Origin: Halicephalobus mephisto
Taxonomy: Eukaryota > Nematoda > Chromadorea > Rhabditida > Panagrolaimidae
DNA: 64,000 nt
Direction: 5' to 3'
Assembly: GCA_009193035.1 (NCBI GenBank)
Contig: SWDT01000041.1
Location: 186,001-250,000 of the forward strand
The notes beneath the pieces are model-generated. The model was not told where the DNA came from, searched no databases, and saw nothing but the letters and a program-made list of their open reading frames with translations. The position numbers and the translations under genes were made by a program. Positions 44,901-56,183 of this stretch are shown one piece after another (positions within the stretch are counted from its first letter, which is position 1; every line of letters starts with the position of its first letter).

Positions 44901-45813
44901 ATACTAGTGAAGCGGATAGAAGAGTAAGATTTACAAGACATCAAATAGAAAGATTAAAGGAATTGGATAACTTGGCTATGAAAGCAATTAAATGTCATCA
45001 AGTTAGTGAAGATAAATTAGGAACGAGATATGAAGATGTTCAAACTTGGGTAACTAATATTGAAAAACAACAGAAATATCAAGAAGAAAAAAATTCGACT
45101 ATGTTTGCAGATTTTTTAAGTGAATTACCTATGATGAAGAAAAAATCGCAAGAAAGAAAAGAAGCAATGATGGAAGTTGAGAAAAAAATTGAAGAACTTG
45201 AACAAGTTGAAGAACAGATTGTTAAATTAGATGAAGAAGATGATGATATGGGTAAAGGTTTTGGAGAATGTAGTGAAGAAATTTTGGAAGAAATTCAATT
45301 TGGTAATGTTGAATTACAATTGGAAATAGATGAAGCAGTAGCTAAAGGGATTGAATTGGATCTTTTTATTGAAAGAGAAGAAGAAAGATTAAAGGAATTA
45401 GAAGCGGTAAGATTTTAATTTTGTTAATTTTTAAAATTTTAAAATTTTTTTAAATTTAATTTTTTTAGAAAATGGCAATGAGAGCTGATAGTCAAAGAAA
45501 AATGGAAAAAAGGTTAAAACATGCAGAGAATAAGTTAGCCGAAGCGAAAAATAAACAAGAAGAAAGAGAAAAAATAGAAAAATATGGTAGTTATGAGAAA
45601 ATGTTACAAGCAGAAACTCAAAGATTAAAAGAATTAACAACATGCTCAAATTGTATGACAAGGGATAAAAGTGGAATTATTACTAAATGTTGTCATGTTT
45701 TCTGTATACAGTGTATTGAGGACCTCGTCAAAGCCAGGAATCGGAAATGCCCAAAATGCAAGCTTGGATTTGGAGCAAATGATTTCAGAAGGATATACCT
45801 TGGAGAAGGATGA
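41912..45813 (+). CDS. rfp-1: BRE1/RFP-1 type RING E3 ubiquitin ligase
   Basis: Exons 41912-42100, 42634-42801, 42842-43121, 43163-43458, 43500-43733, 44000-44542, 44585-45406 and 45469-45813 join in phase to 958 residues, close to the size of human RNF20/40. BRE1 enzymes monoubiquitinate histone H2B during transcription elongation, upstream of H3K4 and H3K79 methylation. Residues 1-63 are Ser/Glu-rich. Most of the rest is coiled coil (heptad-rich KELEEELRRVKDQGNELEKE and similar). The C terminus is a C3HC4 RING: CSNC, CCHVFCIQC and RKCPKCKLGFGANDFRRIYL. The GANDFxRIYL ending is diagnostic of BRE1. The N-terminal third is less typical; the clean phases argue for one gene. Codons in exons 6-8 are A/T-rich. 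A tandem repeat starts within the last codons. Confidence 0.9.
42105..42420. repeat. 60-bp repeat in the first intron of the BRE1-like gene
   Basis: Four units of TTAATATATGAAAATCCTTT then CACATTTTCGATATATAAAT. Another example of the ATATATG motif type found in introns across the window. Confidence 0.75.
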
Positions 45814-46110
45814 AATATGTGGATTTGGATGTCTCATGATGGATGATTTTGAAGGATTTACTTTGGAAAAGGATGAAATATATGGATTTGGATGTCTCAT
45901 GATGAGTGATTTTTAAGGATTTACTTTGGAGAAAGGTGAAATATGTGAATTTGGATGTCTCATGATGGGTGATTTTGAAGGATTTACTTTGGAGAAGGGT
46001 GAAATATGAGTTTATATTTCCTGATGGATGATTTTTAAGGATTTACTTTGGAGAAGGGTGAAATATGTGAATTTATATTTCATGATGGGTGGTTTTAGAA
46101 AAATGAATAT
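45790..46110. repeat. 63-bp tandem repeat overlapping the 3' end of the BRE1-like gene
   Basis: Five units of GGAGAAGGATGAAATATGTG then GATTTGGATGTCTCATGATG and GGTGATTTTGAAGGATTTAC. The first unit contains the last codons and stop of the E3 gene (TTGGAGAAGGATGA), so the array seems to have grown from the gene's 3' end into its 3' UTR. Confidence 0.85.
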
Positions 46111-46173
46111 CCTATGAGGGATGTGTTGTAGATATGGTTTGCATTTCGTACTTTTTTAATTCCAATAAATAAG

Positions 46174-49097
46174 TTAACAATGGGGTAGTAATAGATCACA
46201 AGCATGAGTATTTGCTCGGATTTCGATTTCTTCGATTGTGCAGATGAAATGTCGGATGTATGTTCCGCAAATTGTGCTGAACAGATCAGTTGTGCAGTCG
46301 ACGGAAAGACTGGCATCTGCGCAGTTTATATAAGTGGAATTTGGGTCCATGATATTTTGACAATCATTGATTAAAGATCTTTCTTGAGTCCAAACTTTGA
46401 GAAAACAATAAAATGTGTTGTGAAGAACTGTAATTTATTAATTTTTTAAAATTTAAAAATGATAATTTACCGTAATATCCGGTATTACATTCGTATTCTT
46501 TGACGTAATAGTCGGTTTGGTATCCTCTGGCGTTGTATTCGGTGAGATTTAGGTACTTCATGAAGTTATCGGTGTTGATGCAGTTGGAGTTCTTTTGAAG
46601 ACATCCGATCAGTTTGTTTTGCCATCTGAAATACAATTTTTTGAGGAAGTTCGAATCTCGAAAATGTTTCATATATGAATTTTCGAATTTAAATCATTTT
46701 CATAAAAATTATTTTCGTGTTAGGATTTCAGTTCTGCTAAATATTTTCTAAAATGTTTCAAAAAATCAATTTTTACAAACTTAAAAATATTTAAAAATTA
46801 ATTTTCATATATGAATTTTCGAATTTAAATCATTTTCATAAAAATTATTTTCGCGGCGAGATCCCAGTTCTACTAAATATTTTCTAAAATATATTCTAAA
46901 AATCAATTTTTATATATTTCAAAATATTTAAAAATTAATTTTCATATATGAATTTTCAAATTTAAACAACTTTCATAAAGATTATTTTCGCAGTAGGATT
47001 TTAATTTCGTTAAAATTTTTCAAAACATGATAAAAAATCAGCTTTTTATAGACTTGGAAGTGTCATTAAAAATAATGATTCATATATGGACTTTGACATT
47101 TAGATAAATTTTATTTTCCTCCTACAGTAGGATTATGACTTTATTAGGATCTTTTAAAATGCACACTTTCGAAAATAAATTTAAAAATATTTTTAAAAAA
47201 TAAATTTTTATAAATTTAAAGATATTTAAAAAATAAATTTTTATAAATTTAAAGATATTTTTAAAAAATAATTTTTATAAATTTAAAGATATTTTTAAAA
47301 AATAAATTTTTATAAATTTAAAAATATTTTTAAAAAATAAATTTTTATAAATTTAAAGATATTTAAGAATAAATTTTCATATATGAACTTCAAAATTCCG
47401 TAAATTGAAAATCTTTGAGGATTGAACTTTACTAACATTTTGCAAAATATATTTCAGAAAATTTACTTTTAAGGATGTCCAACTTTTCAAAAATACTACA
47501 AAGTAAAAAACGGATTTTTGATATATGAACTCTGGGAACTTTGTTTCTTTCATGTTAGGATTTCAACTTTACCAGTATCCTTTACAACATAAAATTTCCT
47601 ATAAATTTCAACTTTGAAAATGCTATAAAAACGGATTTTTGATATATGGATTTTTAAATCTCATAAATCCTCAATAGGAAAATGGGATTATGAAATTTAT
47701 CCGGGGACCTTTCGAAATCCCCAATAATTTGAGTTTTGCCCTTGCTCAACTATGTTTCGAAATTCCGTTTTTGGTCCAAGTCCTATTCCGTCTCGTTGCA
47801 TGTCGGTTGATTTAGGCTGGGTCCATGGTCGAGTAGTCAGAACGAGAAGGAAGAAAAAGTAACAGCGGCACTTGCCTGGCACTGCCTATTTCGAAATCAG
47901 CTCCGTCTTTGAAAACGTTCAGTTTTTGGTTTTCTGGACCTCAGAGCTTTTGTTAAAAATCAATTCCTCAGGCAATTATAAAAATAGGCCCGGTGGTCCG
48001 TTTTCGACAAGTTTATTTGTTAATTTTTGTTTTTTCATATATGAAAATCAAGGCTGGAAGGCGGACAAAGGGACGTGCGTCCTAGATGCCGAAACCCGGA
48101 AAATTTCAAACCTGTTTTAGGCGGAATATGGCCTTAAAACATGGATTACGAAATACTCATGGAAATTCGAAAATGTCACGTAGGTCAATTTCGTGTCGAG
48201 ACAAATTCGTGAAGAGTTGTGTATTGATGACAATTGTGATTTTTATAAACGTAATTTTTGCTCTATTTATACGCAGTTAAATCTTCGAGATTGACCTTCG
48301 GAAAAACATTTGGAGTTTGTCCGTGTAATTTTGGCGGAATATCGAGGACGAACGATTGCGGTTGGTCAGCCCCTTTAGAAAAGATGAAAATTGCCAGGTC
48401 ATCGCGTTAGTTAAGATTTATCCTCTTGCGCTTTTTTCTCATTGACTATAGCTTAGCTTAGAAATTGCCTTTTCCGAAACTTGGATTCGTGTATTTCCAT
48501 CTGTCTCGTCGAACGATTCCTTGGAGAATTCAGAGTTTTCTATTTTGGCGCGAAAGTGGAATTCTTTGTTTCCAGTCCTGCGCGAGATTGAACCAAAGAT
48601 GGCGGGGTTTGTAATTTCCCAGAAACCGGGCTTATTGGGAGCTGGAAATTTCGTCGGGGTTCTCTTGACCCGGAAATTGCTACCATCGTTACCAAATCCG
48701 GGCTTCAAGTAGGTATTATTGAATTTCCTACCGTTCATTTTGTTTCTGTTTTCCATACAAGGCTCTCTCATCGTGGTGGAAATAATATTGATATATGAAA
48801 ATTTAATAATTTCCGTTTTCGGTGGAGTTTTTGACTTTTTTAAAATGTTGCTTAAAACTCACCGGCAAATATCGTCCTGTCCTCTCCAGCCGTTCAAATG
48901 AAGAAAGTCAACGGTCTTGTTTAGAAATGTACCGTAATTAGGGAATTCGCTATATCCGAAGTTCAGCAAGTAGTCAGAATAGCACACGTTTAATTGCTGG
49001 AATTGCGTTATTTAAGATTTCTAATCCAACCTACCGTAACGTCGCAATCTTGAGCCACTCCCAGATGGAGTAAAAGCAGTAGCAGAATAAGCTTCAT
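46174..49097 (-). CDS. DUF19 (T20D4.11-like) secreted protein
   Basis: Minus-strand exons 49097-49035, 48996-48863, 46625-46471 and 46427-46174 join in phase to 201 residues. A signal peptide (MKLILLLLLLHLGVAQ) is followed by a Cys-rich domain: CYSDYLLNFGYSEFPNYG, KLIGCLQKNSNCINTDNF, TDYYVKEYECNTGYYG and, in the last exon, NTFYCFLKVWTQ, DCTTDLFSTICGTYIRHFIC and a final CDLLLPHC. The cysteine and DYY..KYxCNxGY pattern is that of the nematode-expanded DUF19 family, whose function is mostly unknown. The 2.2-kb intron 2 is filled with repeats and a GC-richer segment. In-frame ATGs upstream of 49097 exist, but only this one opens a signal peptide. It is a paralogue of the gene at 54.2-56.2 kb. Confidence 0.85.
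46640..48860. other. large intron with CATATATG repeats and a GC-richer segment
   Basis: 46670-47690 alternates TTTCATATATGAATTTTCGA with TTTTCGTGTTAGGATTT-like cores. 47150-47390 is a 36-bp array of ATTTTTATAAATTTAAAGAT then ATTTTTAAAAAAT. 47690-48720 is GC-richer with several short open frames in both strands but no recognisable domain. A small nested gene cannot be excluded. Confidence 0.4.
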
Positions 49098-49740
49098 ATA
49101 TGACGATTGATCGCAGATCACCGGAAAAATAAAAACGTGAATAAGCCTCAGCGTCATTAACCGTCGGTAAAAAGTAATAAAATTCTTACTGGAGTCGACG
49201 ACATGTGATCTTATCAACTATCAATGCACCTTCTTACGTAAATGGGATCATAATATCAACTACGGAAAATATTTAGTTCAAAGTTTGCTTTTTTAATTTT
49301 TTACATTTTTGAATTTATTTAAAACGAATGTCTGTTTGGCGGGTTTAGAGTCAGTGCGCGCGCAATTCCCGTCTCACCAACGACTCGCACTCGTTTAAAG
49401 GCCTTTCTCTCCCTTTGCCGCTGTTTTTTGAGTCGTTCGCTGTCTTTCCATTTTTTGTGCTGCTGACTCTTCCGCAACTGCTCCGGTGCTGCCCAGCGTC
49501 CTCCTTTCCAGTGACATTTGCCCAAAATTCTTCATCCATATCGCGTTCTTTTCCGTTAATTACTACTATTCTAGCTGAATTCCACGAATTCCCCGAAAAT
49601 CCATATATAAATCCCCTGATTTAGCCATTTTGAGACCCTTGAAGAACCTCTCGTGAAATTTGCGTCATCGGTTTATTTGCATTTGGCCTTCTAGATTTGA
49701 CCACTTGTGATCTTTATTCTTTTAGTAAGTCGTTGAAACG
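49098..49740. promoter_or_regulatory. upstream region of the alpha-tubulin gene
   Basis: 49330-49560 is GC-rich compared with its surroundings and CpG-bearing (AGTGCGCGCGCAATTCCC), fitting a strong promoter. TCTTTTAG at 49717-49724 lies 16 bp before the ATG, a likely trans-splice site. The minus strand has overlapping readings of 60-70 codons (for example KWKDSERLKKQRQRERKAF) that may be chance. Confidence 0.45.
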
Positions 49741-51176
<1,436 letters not shown>

Positions 51177-51291
51177 GTTGAAAGAATTTGGCTTGGATAA
51201 TGGACTAATTTATTTTGCTCCTCTAACCCTTCTTGTAAAAGTATTTATAAAACGTTGGCAGTGAAATTGAAAAGTTGATTTAAAAAGTTTA

Positions 51292-51642
51292 TTAGTTAAA
51301 AAGGAAGATTAGGAAGAAGAAATGAATTAAGTGGTTCATGTGAGTTGGGAGAGAAGCGGGATTACAACTGTCGCCATTGCAGCAGCAATAGAGTCCTCCA
51401 GTAGGATCGGCTGAACAAGTAGTATTGCCTGGGGTAAGGATGGCACAGGGTGAGTAGTAACATTGGCGGTTTACCATACCACCGGCAACTGATTTCTGAC
51501 ATGACACGGCAGATGTAGGACAGTCTTTGAGTTCGGGTAAAGATCCGTTAACTGGTGAAATGCCTTGATAACATTTGATAGATAGAGTAATTTGAACAAA
51601 ATAAATAAAAATAAATAAATAAAAAATGAATTTTAATGACAT
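51292..51642 (-). CDS. small Ly6/uPAR-like (three-finger) GPI-anchored protein
   Basis: A single exon of 116 residues. A hydrophobic signal peptide (MSLKFIFYLFIFIYFVQITLS) precedes a cysteine-rich domain: KCYQG, LKDCP, SCQKS, RQCYYSPC, TTCSA, YCCCNGDSCN. The CC...CN ending is the hallmark of Ly6/uPAR domains. It is followed by a hydrophobic C terminus (HFFFLIFLFN) fit for GPI attachment. An upstream in-frame ATG at 51711 would spoil the signal peptide, so 51642 is preferred. It converges with alpha-tubulin, with about 115 bp between the stops. Confidence 0.8.
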   Translation of the reverse strand: MSLKFIFYLFIFIYFVQITLSIKCYQGISPVNGSLPELKDCPTSAVSCQKSVAGGMVNRQCYYSPCAILTPGNTTCSADPTGGLYCCCNGDSCNPASLPTHMNHLIHFFFLIFLFN

Positions 51643-51859
51643 TACGATTATGAGAAGTAATCTGGAAGTAGAAGGTAACGAGGACTGATGTAAATAAGAG
51701 TTGTCCGTCACTTGACCAGGTAACTAAGTAACGAAGTGAAATCTAATGGTGAAGTTGGCAAGTTATACCAGATGCTTCCGAGCACTAAACACGCAAGTAT
51801 AAAAAGATTTATGAAAATTGGAAAAAGAATGGAATTTTAAAGTGGACATGTTATGAAAG

Positions 51860-53400
51860 AAGAAAAATTACTTTAATATAGTAGAAATAATTTTAAAAAA
51901 ATAATTATAGTCGAAGTTTTAAAAATAATATAGAAAAGTAAATTTTAGAAAAATTATAAAAAAAATAATATAGGATAAATTTTAAAAATATTAGAACAAA
52001 ATTTGAAAATTATTTTAGAAATAAATCTAAAAAATATTACAGGAGAATAAATTAAAAATTATTATAAAAAAAAGAAAAAAATAATATAGAATAAATTTAA
52101 AAAATATTACACGAGAATAAATTTAAAAATTATTATATAAAAAAAATTTAAAAAATATTATAGAAATAAATTTAAAAATATTATAAAAAAATTTTTTAAA
52201 AATTATTATAGAAATAAATTTGAAAATATTATGAAATAAATTTGAAAATATTATGGAATAAATTTAAAAATTATTATAGGAAATATAGAAAAATTTAAAA
52301 TTATTATATAAAAAAAATTTAAAAAATATTATAGAAAAAAATTTGAAAATATTATGGAATAAATTTAAAAATTATTTTAGAAAAAAATGTTCAAAATATT
52401 ATAGAATGAATTTCAAAAATAAGTTAAAAAAGTACAAATTTAATCAAAAATGATAATTTTGAAATCAGAAAATAAAAAAAAATTGTACGTAAGTTTGGCA
52501 TTGAATTTAGGCTTTGAATTATTTGTATTTGTTGATTTTTAAAAATAAAAAAGTTGTTTGGTTTTTTACAAGAATGATGGTGGAGATATTATTGAATTTA
52601 CGAAATTAATAAAGTTACTTTTTTTACACGGATAATGATGAAGATGGTATTTGTTTTAAAAACACTTAATTTTGGTCCTGACACGAATGACAATTTCGAT
52701 GTTATTTGTTTATTTTTAAAAATAAATAAAATTATTTAACATTGAAATTGTCATTCTTGTCAAGATCAAAGATATTTGTTTTAAAAAATACTTAATTTTG
52801 GTCTTGACACGAATGACAATTTCGATGTTATTTGTTTATTTTTAAGAAATACAAAAAGTTGTTTAATCTTTATTTCGACACAAATTATGATGTAAGTATT
52901 ATTTGTTGGTTTTTAGGAATAAAAAAATTATTCAATTTTGATTCTAAAGTGAATAAAAATTTCGATATTATTTATTTTAAAAAAATTAATTTTAATTTTA
53001 AAGTGAATGAAAATTTCGATATTATTTATTTTAAAAAATTAATTTTAATTTTAAGTGAATGAAAATTTCGATATTATTTATTTTAAAAATAAATAAAATT
53101 ATTCAATCTTTATCTCAATAAAAATTACGGTAAAAATATTATTGAATTTATGAAAAAATAAAACTATTTGTCTTTAAATGAATGAAAATTTCGATGTTAT
53201 TTTTTGACTTTTAAAAAATACAAAAAGTTGTTTAATTTTGGTCTTGACGTAAACGATAATATACACATTATTGAATTAAAAATAAGTTATTTAATTTTTT
53301 CCTAATATGAAAAACAATTTTAACATTATTTATTTTAAAAAATTAAGTTACTTAATTTTGGTCCTGGCACGAATTTGAAAAATTTCAAAATTTTAGAAAC
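51860..53400. repeat. A/T-rich tandem arrays, gene-free
   Basis: 51880-52440 has degenerate units of TATTATAGAAATAAATTTAA. 52650-53390 has about 130- and 75-bp units with TTTTGGTCCTGACACGAATG, CAATTTCGATGTTATTTGTT and GAATGAAAATTTCGATATTA. The GGTCCTGACACGAA core again belongs to the window-wide motif. Confidence 0.7.
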
Positions 53401-53655
53401 TATTATTTTCCAAACAAAAATTACTGTAAAATTTCTCGAAACCGAAGAATCTTCCAGAATTGTTGATGTCAGCTTCTGGACCAAAAAATTTCGAAAGTAG
53501 TCATTGTTATTGTCGACACAGTCGAAGATGGCAGTAATGGAGAATCATCAATGCAAAAGAGACAAATGAGCTTCTACTCTTCATCATTAATGTGTCTGAT
53601 TCGCGTTTTGTTTATCGTAGTTATAATGTTTTAAGTAATCGTAATGTATTATGTA

Positions 53656-53825
53656 CAGTAGAATTTGGATATAAGATACCCCCGTTGTAATATCTCTCGT
53701 TATAGCATACGGTCTGAGTGAGTTTGGTTAGTCTGCCTTCAAATTTACCTCCGATATAATAATCCTTTGTTATAAGATACGCTTTACCCGGTTCCAAGGG
53801 GGTACCTTATATCCAAGTTCGACTA
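53656..53825. mobile_element. pogo/Tigger-like MITE, copy 3
   Basis: Same family as 8664-8838 and 8894-9069: CAGTAGAATTTGGATATAAG at the left, TTATATCCAAGTTCGACTA at the right, flanked by TA. It shares GAGTTTGGTTAGTCTGCCTT internally and is more diverged than the other two. Confidence 0.75.
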
Positions 53826-54158
53826 TATTATGTCTTATATATTGCTTTGTCGCGATTGTTATAATTATCACTTTGGTTTAATTACCCAAGTTTGAGGACA
53901 ATAAAGAGACCGATACAAATCAGTAATAAGAAGGATTACTACGTTTAGTTATCGTATTCTAGAAAAAGCAACAACAAACCACAGATGAATTTTTTCCAAT
54001 TTAATCACAAAAATTAGGCAGACAATGCTTGCATCACCTCATATAATCATCTTTCGTCAAAAATGTTGGTTGATAAGAGCTCCTCCCGGATGCCGGTAGG
54101 ATCTATAAAATTGAACACAATTTAACTTATCTCATTGTTTCGTCCCAAATTAATCGAA

Positions 54159-56183
54159 ATGGAGTTGATGACAAAGTTTTTTATTTTTATTTCCTTCGTA
54201 AGTACTGTAGCTGGTGCTTGTTCTGATCCGAACACTGTGAAGCTCTGTTACAACCTCTACATGGAGTCCTATGAGCTCACGATTGATCCATTCCCAGACT
54301 ACAGAGCCTACAAAACAGTACGAGAGATGATGTTGGTCGAACAAGGTCCTGCGGGCCAGACCACCGCATGCAACTACACCAATACCCTTATTGCTTGTAT
54401 CGGAGCTCTGGAATCCAGCTGCATCACGACCGATCAGTTTGGAACTTATTTCAACGTCACTCCTGCCGATATCCCCCAATTCGTCCAGGACTACTACATG
54501 ATGAAGTACACTTGCAATGCCGGCTATGACGGTAAGTGGACTACAACGTGGTTTTAAGACTTGTATTCACAAACACAACGATCCGTTTTCGACAGGGTAT
54601 TTAGGTAGTAAGAGTATTCTCAATATCCATCAATGTTAACTTTCGAAGGTGAACAGAAAGTTAAATACAAAAAAGCGTAACTTTTGGCTTTATAACAATT
54701 GTCAAATGTAACACAATCGTCATATTTTTGATGAATATTTGACATCTGTGAGGAAAATTAAAACGTAATAGTGACGAGTTCCATTTGTTACTGAGCCAAA
54801 AGTTATGTTTTTTTGTGTGTCGATATCAGTGGATTGTATGTGATATATCGATACATTGAAACAGCTCTGATTATCAGATACATTATATTTAATGTATAGT
54901 TGCATTGAGTTCGCACAAAAAAACATAACTTTTACCTTCGTAACAATTGTCAAATGTAACACAATCGTCATATTTTTCATGAATATTTGACATTTGAAAT
55001 TAAAACATAATAGTGAAAATTTCCGTTTTTCGCTGAGTCAAAAGTTACGCTTTTTGTATGTATTCCATAATTTTAATATTTGAAGATTTTAGATCTATCG
55101 AAAAATAATATAAATCCAAAATAATTACTTTTAAAATTATGTAAAATTACGAAATAATCATTGCACAAAATCGAAATTTTAAGTTATTTTAATATTTAAA
55201 AACTTCTAGAAATTCACGTTAAGACAATTTCATAATAAAGTTTATTTATGATTTTTGATATCAAAATATAAATTTTTCGAAATCCTAAAATCAATACTTT
55301 CGGAAACTAATATTTAAGTAAAAAACATAAAAATAATTGAAAGTGGTGGATTTTGATTTTTAAAATTGAATTACATCCGTTAGATCGCCGTGGGGTTTCT
55401 GATTCACGTAGAGATCCGAAATAAATTGATTTACTGAGCCCGGAGACATGAGATACAACATAACTCGAATAATAACTGCGCAATCACTTGATTTCTCGCC
55501 ACCATATAATTGTAACTCTCTCGTTAGCCTCATGTCGGAAAACTAGATCTGGCCTCATCTAGTCCGAAACTAATATGGAAGGAAAAACGTCTCTCGGCAG
55601 GCATCGAACTCGCATCGTCTTGCTATCCGGACAAGTGCTTTTCTCTTAAGCTACGAGAGCGACCTTTTCCAATTCCATTCATGGAAGCAGAATCGTTTCT
55701 CCTGAACGATCGCTCCTTTCTCACTACGCTTAATGTCGCGACACCTCAGGCGATTTTCCTTTCTGAGCAGCGTTGTGCGGTTTGCATTCAAATATGTGAT
55801 TCATGATTCAGCAATATATATGATGCATTCCAGATGCGATGAAGTACTTTTACTGCATGGAACAAGTGGGACTCTACCATACTGATAATCTCATCAACTG
55901 CAGCGACACTCTTCAAAACGCCTTAAGCAACGGAGGAGGATGTCCGGATTACGATCAATACATCACTTGCATGATCCAAGTCTTCACTGGATACTGTGGA
56001 CCCGATATTCAGAATTACATCTGCAATCTGGAATCAGATGGAATCGTCGGCGCTGATTCTAACTGTCAGGGACAACTTCAAACATGTCCGACTCCCGGAT
56101 TCAAATTCCACTTAGGAGGGAAATTCCAGAGAATGAAACAAGCGATGAAGGTACTGAATAAGGGATACCACATTTTTCCTTAG
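54159..56183 (+). CDS. DUF19 (T20D4.11-like) secreted protein
   Basis: Exons 54159-54531 and 55834-56183 join in phase to 240 residues. A signal peptide (MTKFFIFISFVSTVAGA) is followed by CSDPNTVKLCYNLYMESYEL, NYTNTLIACIGALESSCIT, FVQDYYMMKYTCNAGYD and, in exon 2, KYFYCMEQVGLYHTDNL, CPDYDQYITCMIQVF, YCGPDIQNYICNLE and a short basic tail. The pattern is that of DUF19, as in the gene at 46.2-49.1 kb, and both split at the same CNxGYxG point. A donor-like ATGAAG|GTACTG near 56150 leaves room for an alternative 3' end. The 1.3-kb intron carries two MITEs and a tRNA-like element. Confidence 0.82.
54668..54815. mobile_element. MITE with CAAAAAAGCGTAACTTTTGGC ends, copy 1
   Basis: A 148-bp element in the DUF19 intron with inverted ends CAAAAAAGCGTAACTTTTGG and CCAAAAGTTATGTTTTTTTG. 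The internal sequence is TTGTCAAATGTAACACAATC. Confidence 0.75.
54916..55056. mobile_element. same MITE, copy 2
   Basis: CAAAAAAACATAACTTTTAC and GTCAAAAGTTACGCTTTTTG ends, same internal text, same orientation, 100 bp after copy 1. The spacer (54820-54915) resembles a fragment of the 181-bp repeat (GATATATCGATACATTGAAA). Confidence 0.75.
55591..55659 (-). tRNA. tRNA-like cloverleaf, probably a pseudogene or SINE head
   Basis: On the minus strand CTCTCG pairs with CGAGAG (acceptor) and GCTT with AAGC (D arm). CTTGT-CCGGATA-GCAAG gives a perfect anticodon stem with a 7-base loop. GCGAG-TTCGATG-CCTGC is a T arm with one mismatch and a G-U. C at position 33 and a GGA triplet without the long variable arm of tRNA-Ser argue against a working tRNA. 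It is the best folded of three tRNA-like sequences here and lies inside the DUF19 intron. Confidence 0.4.
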
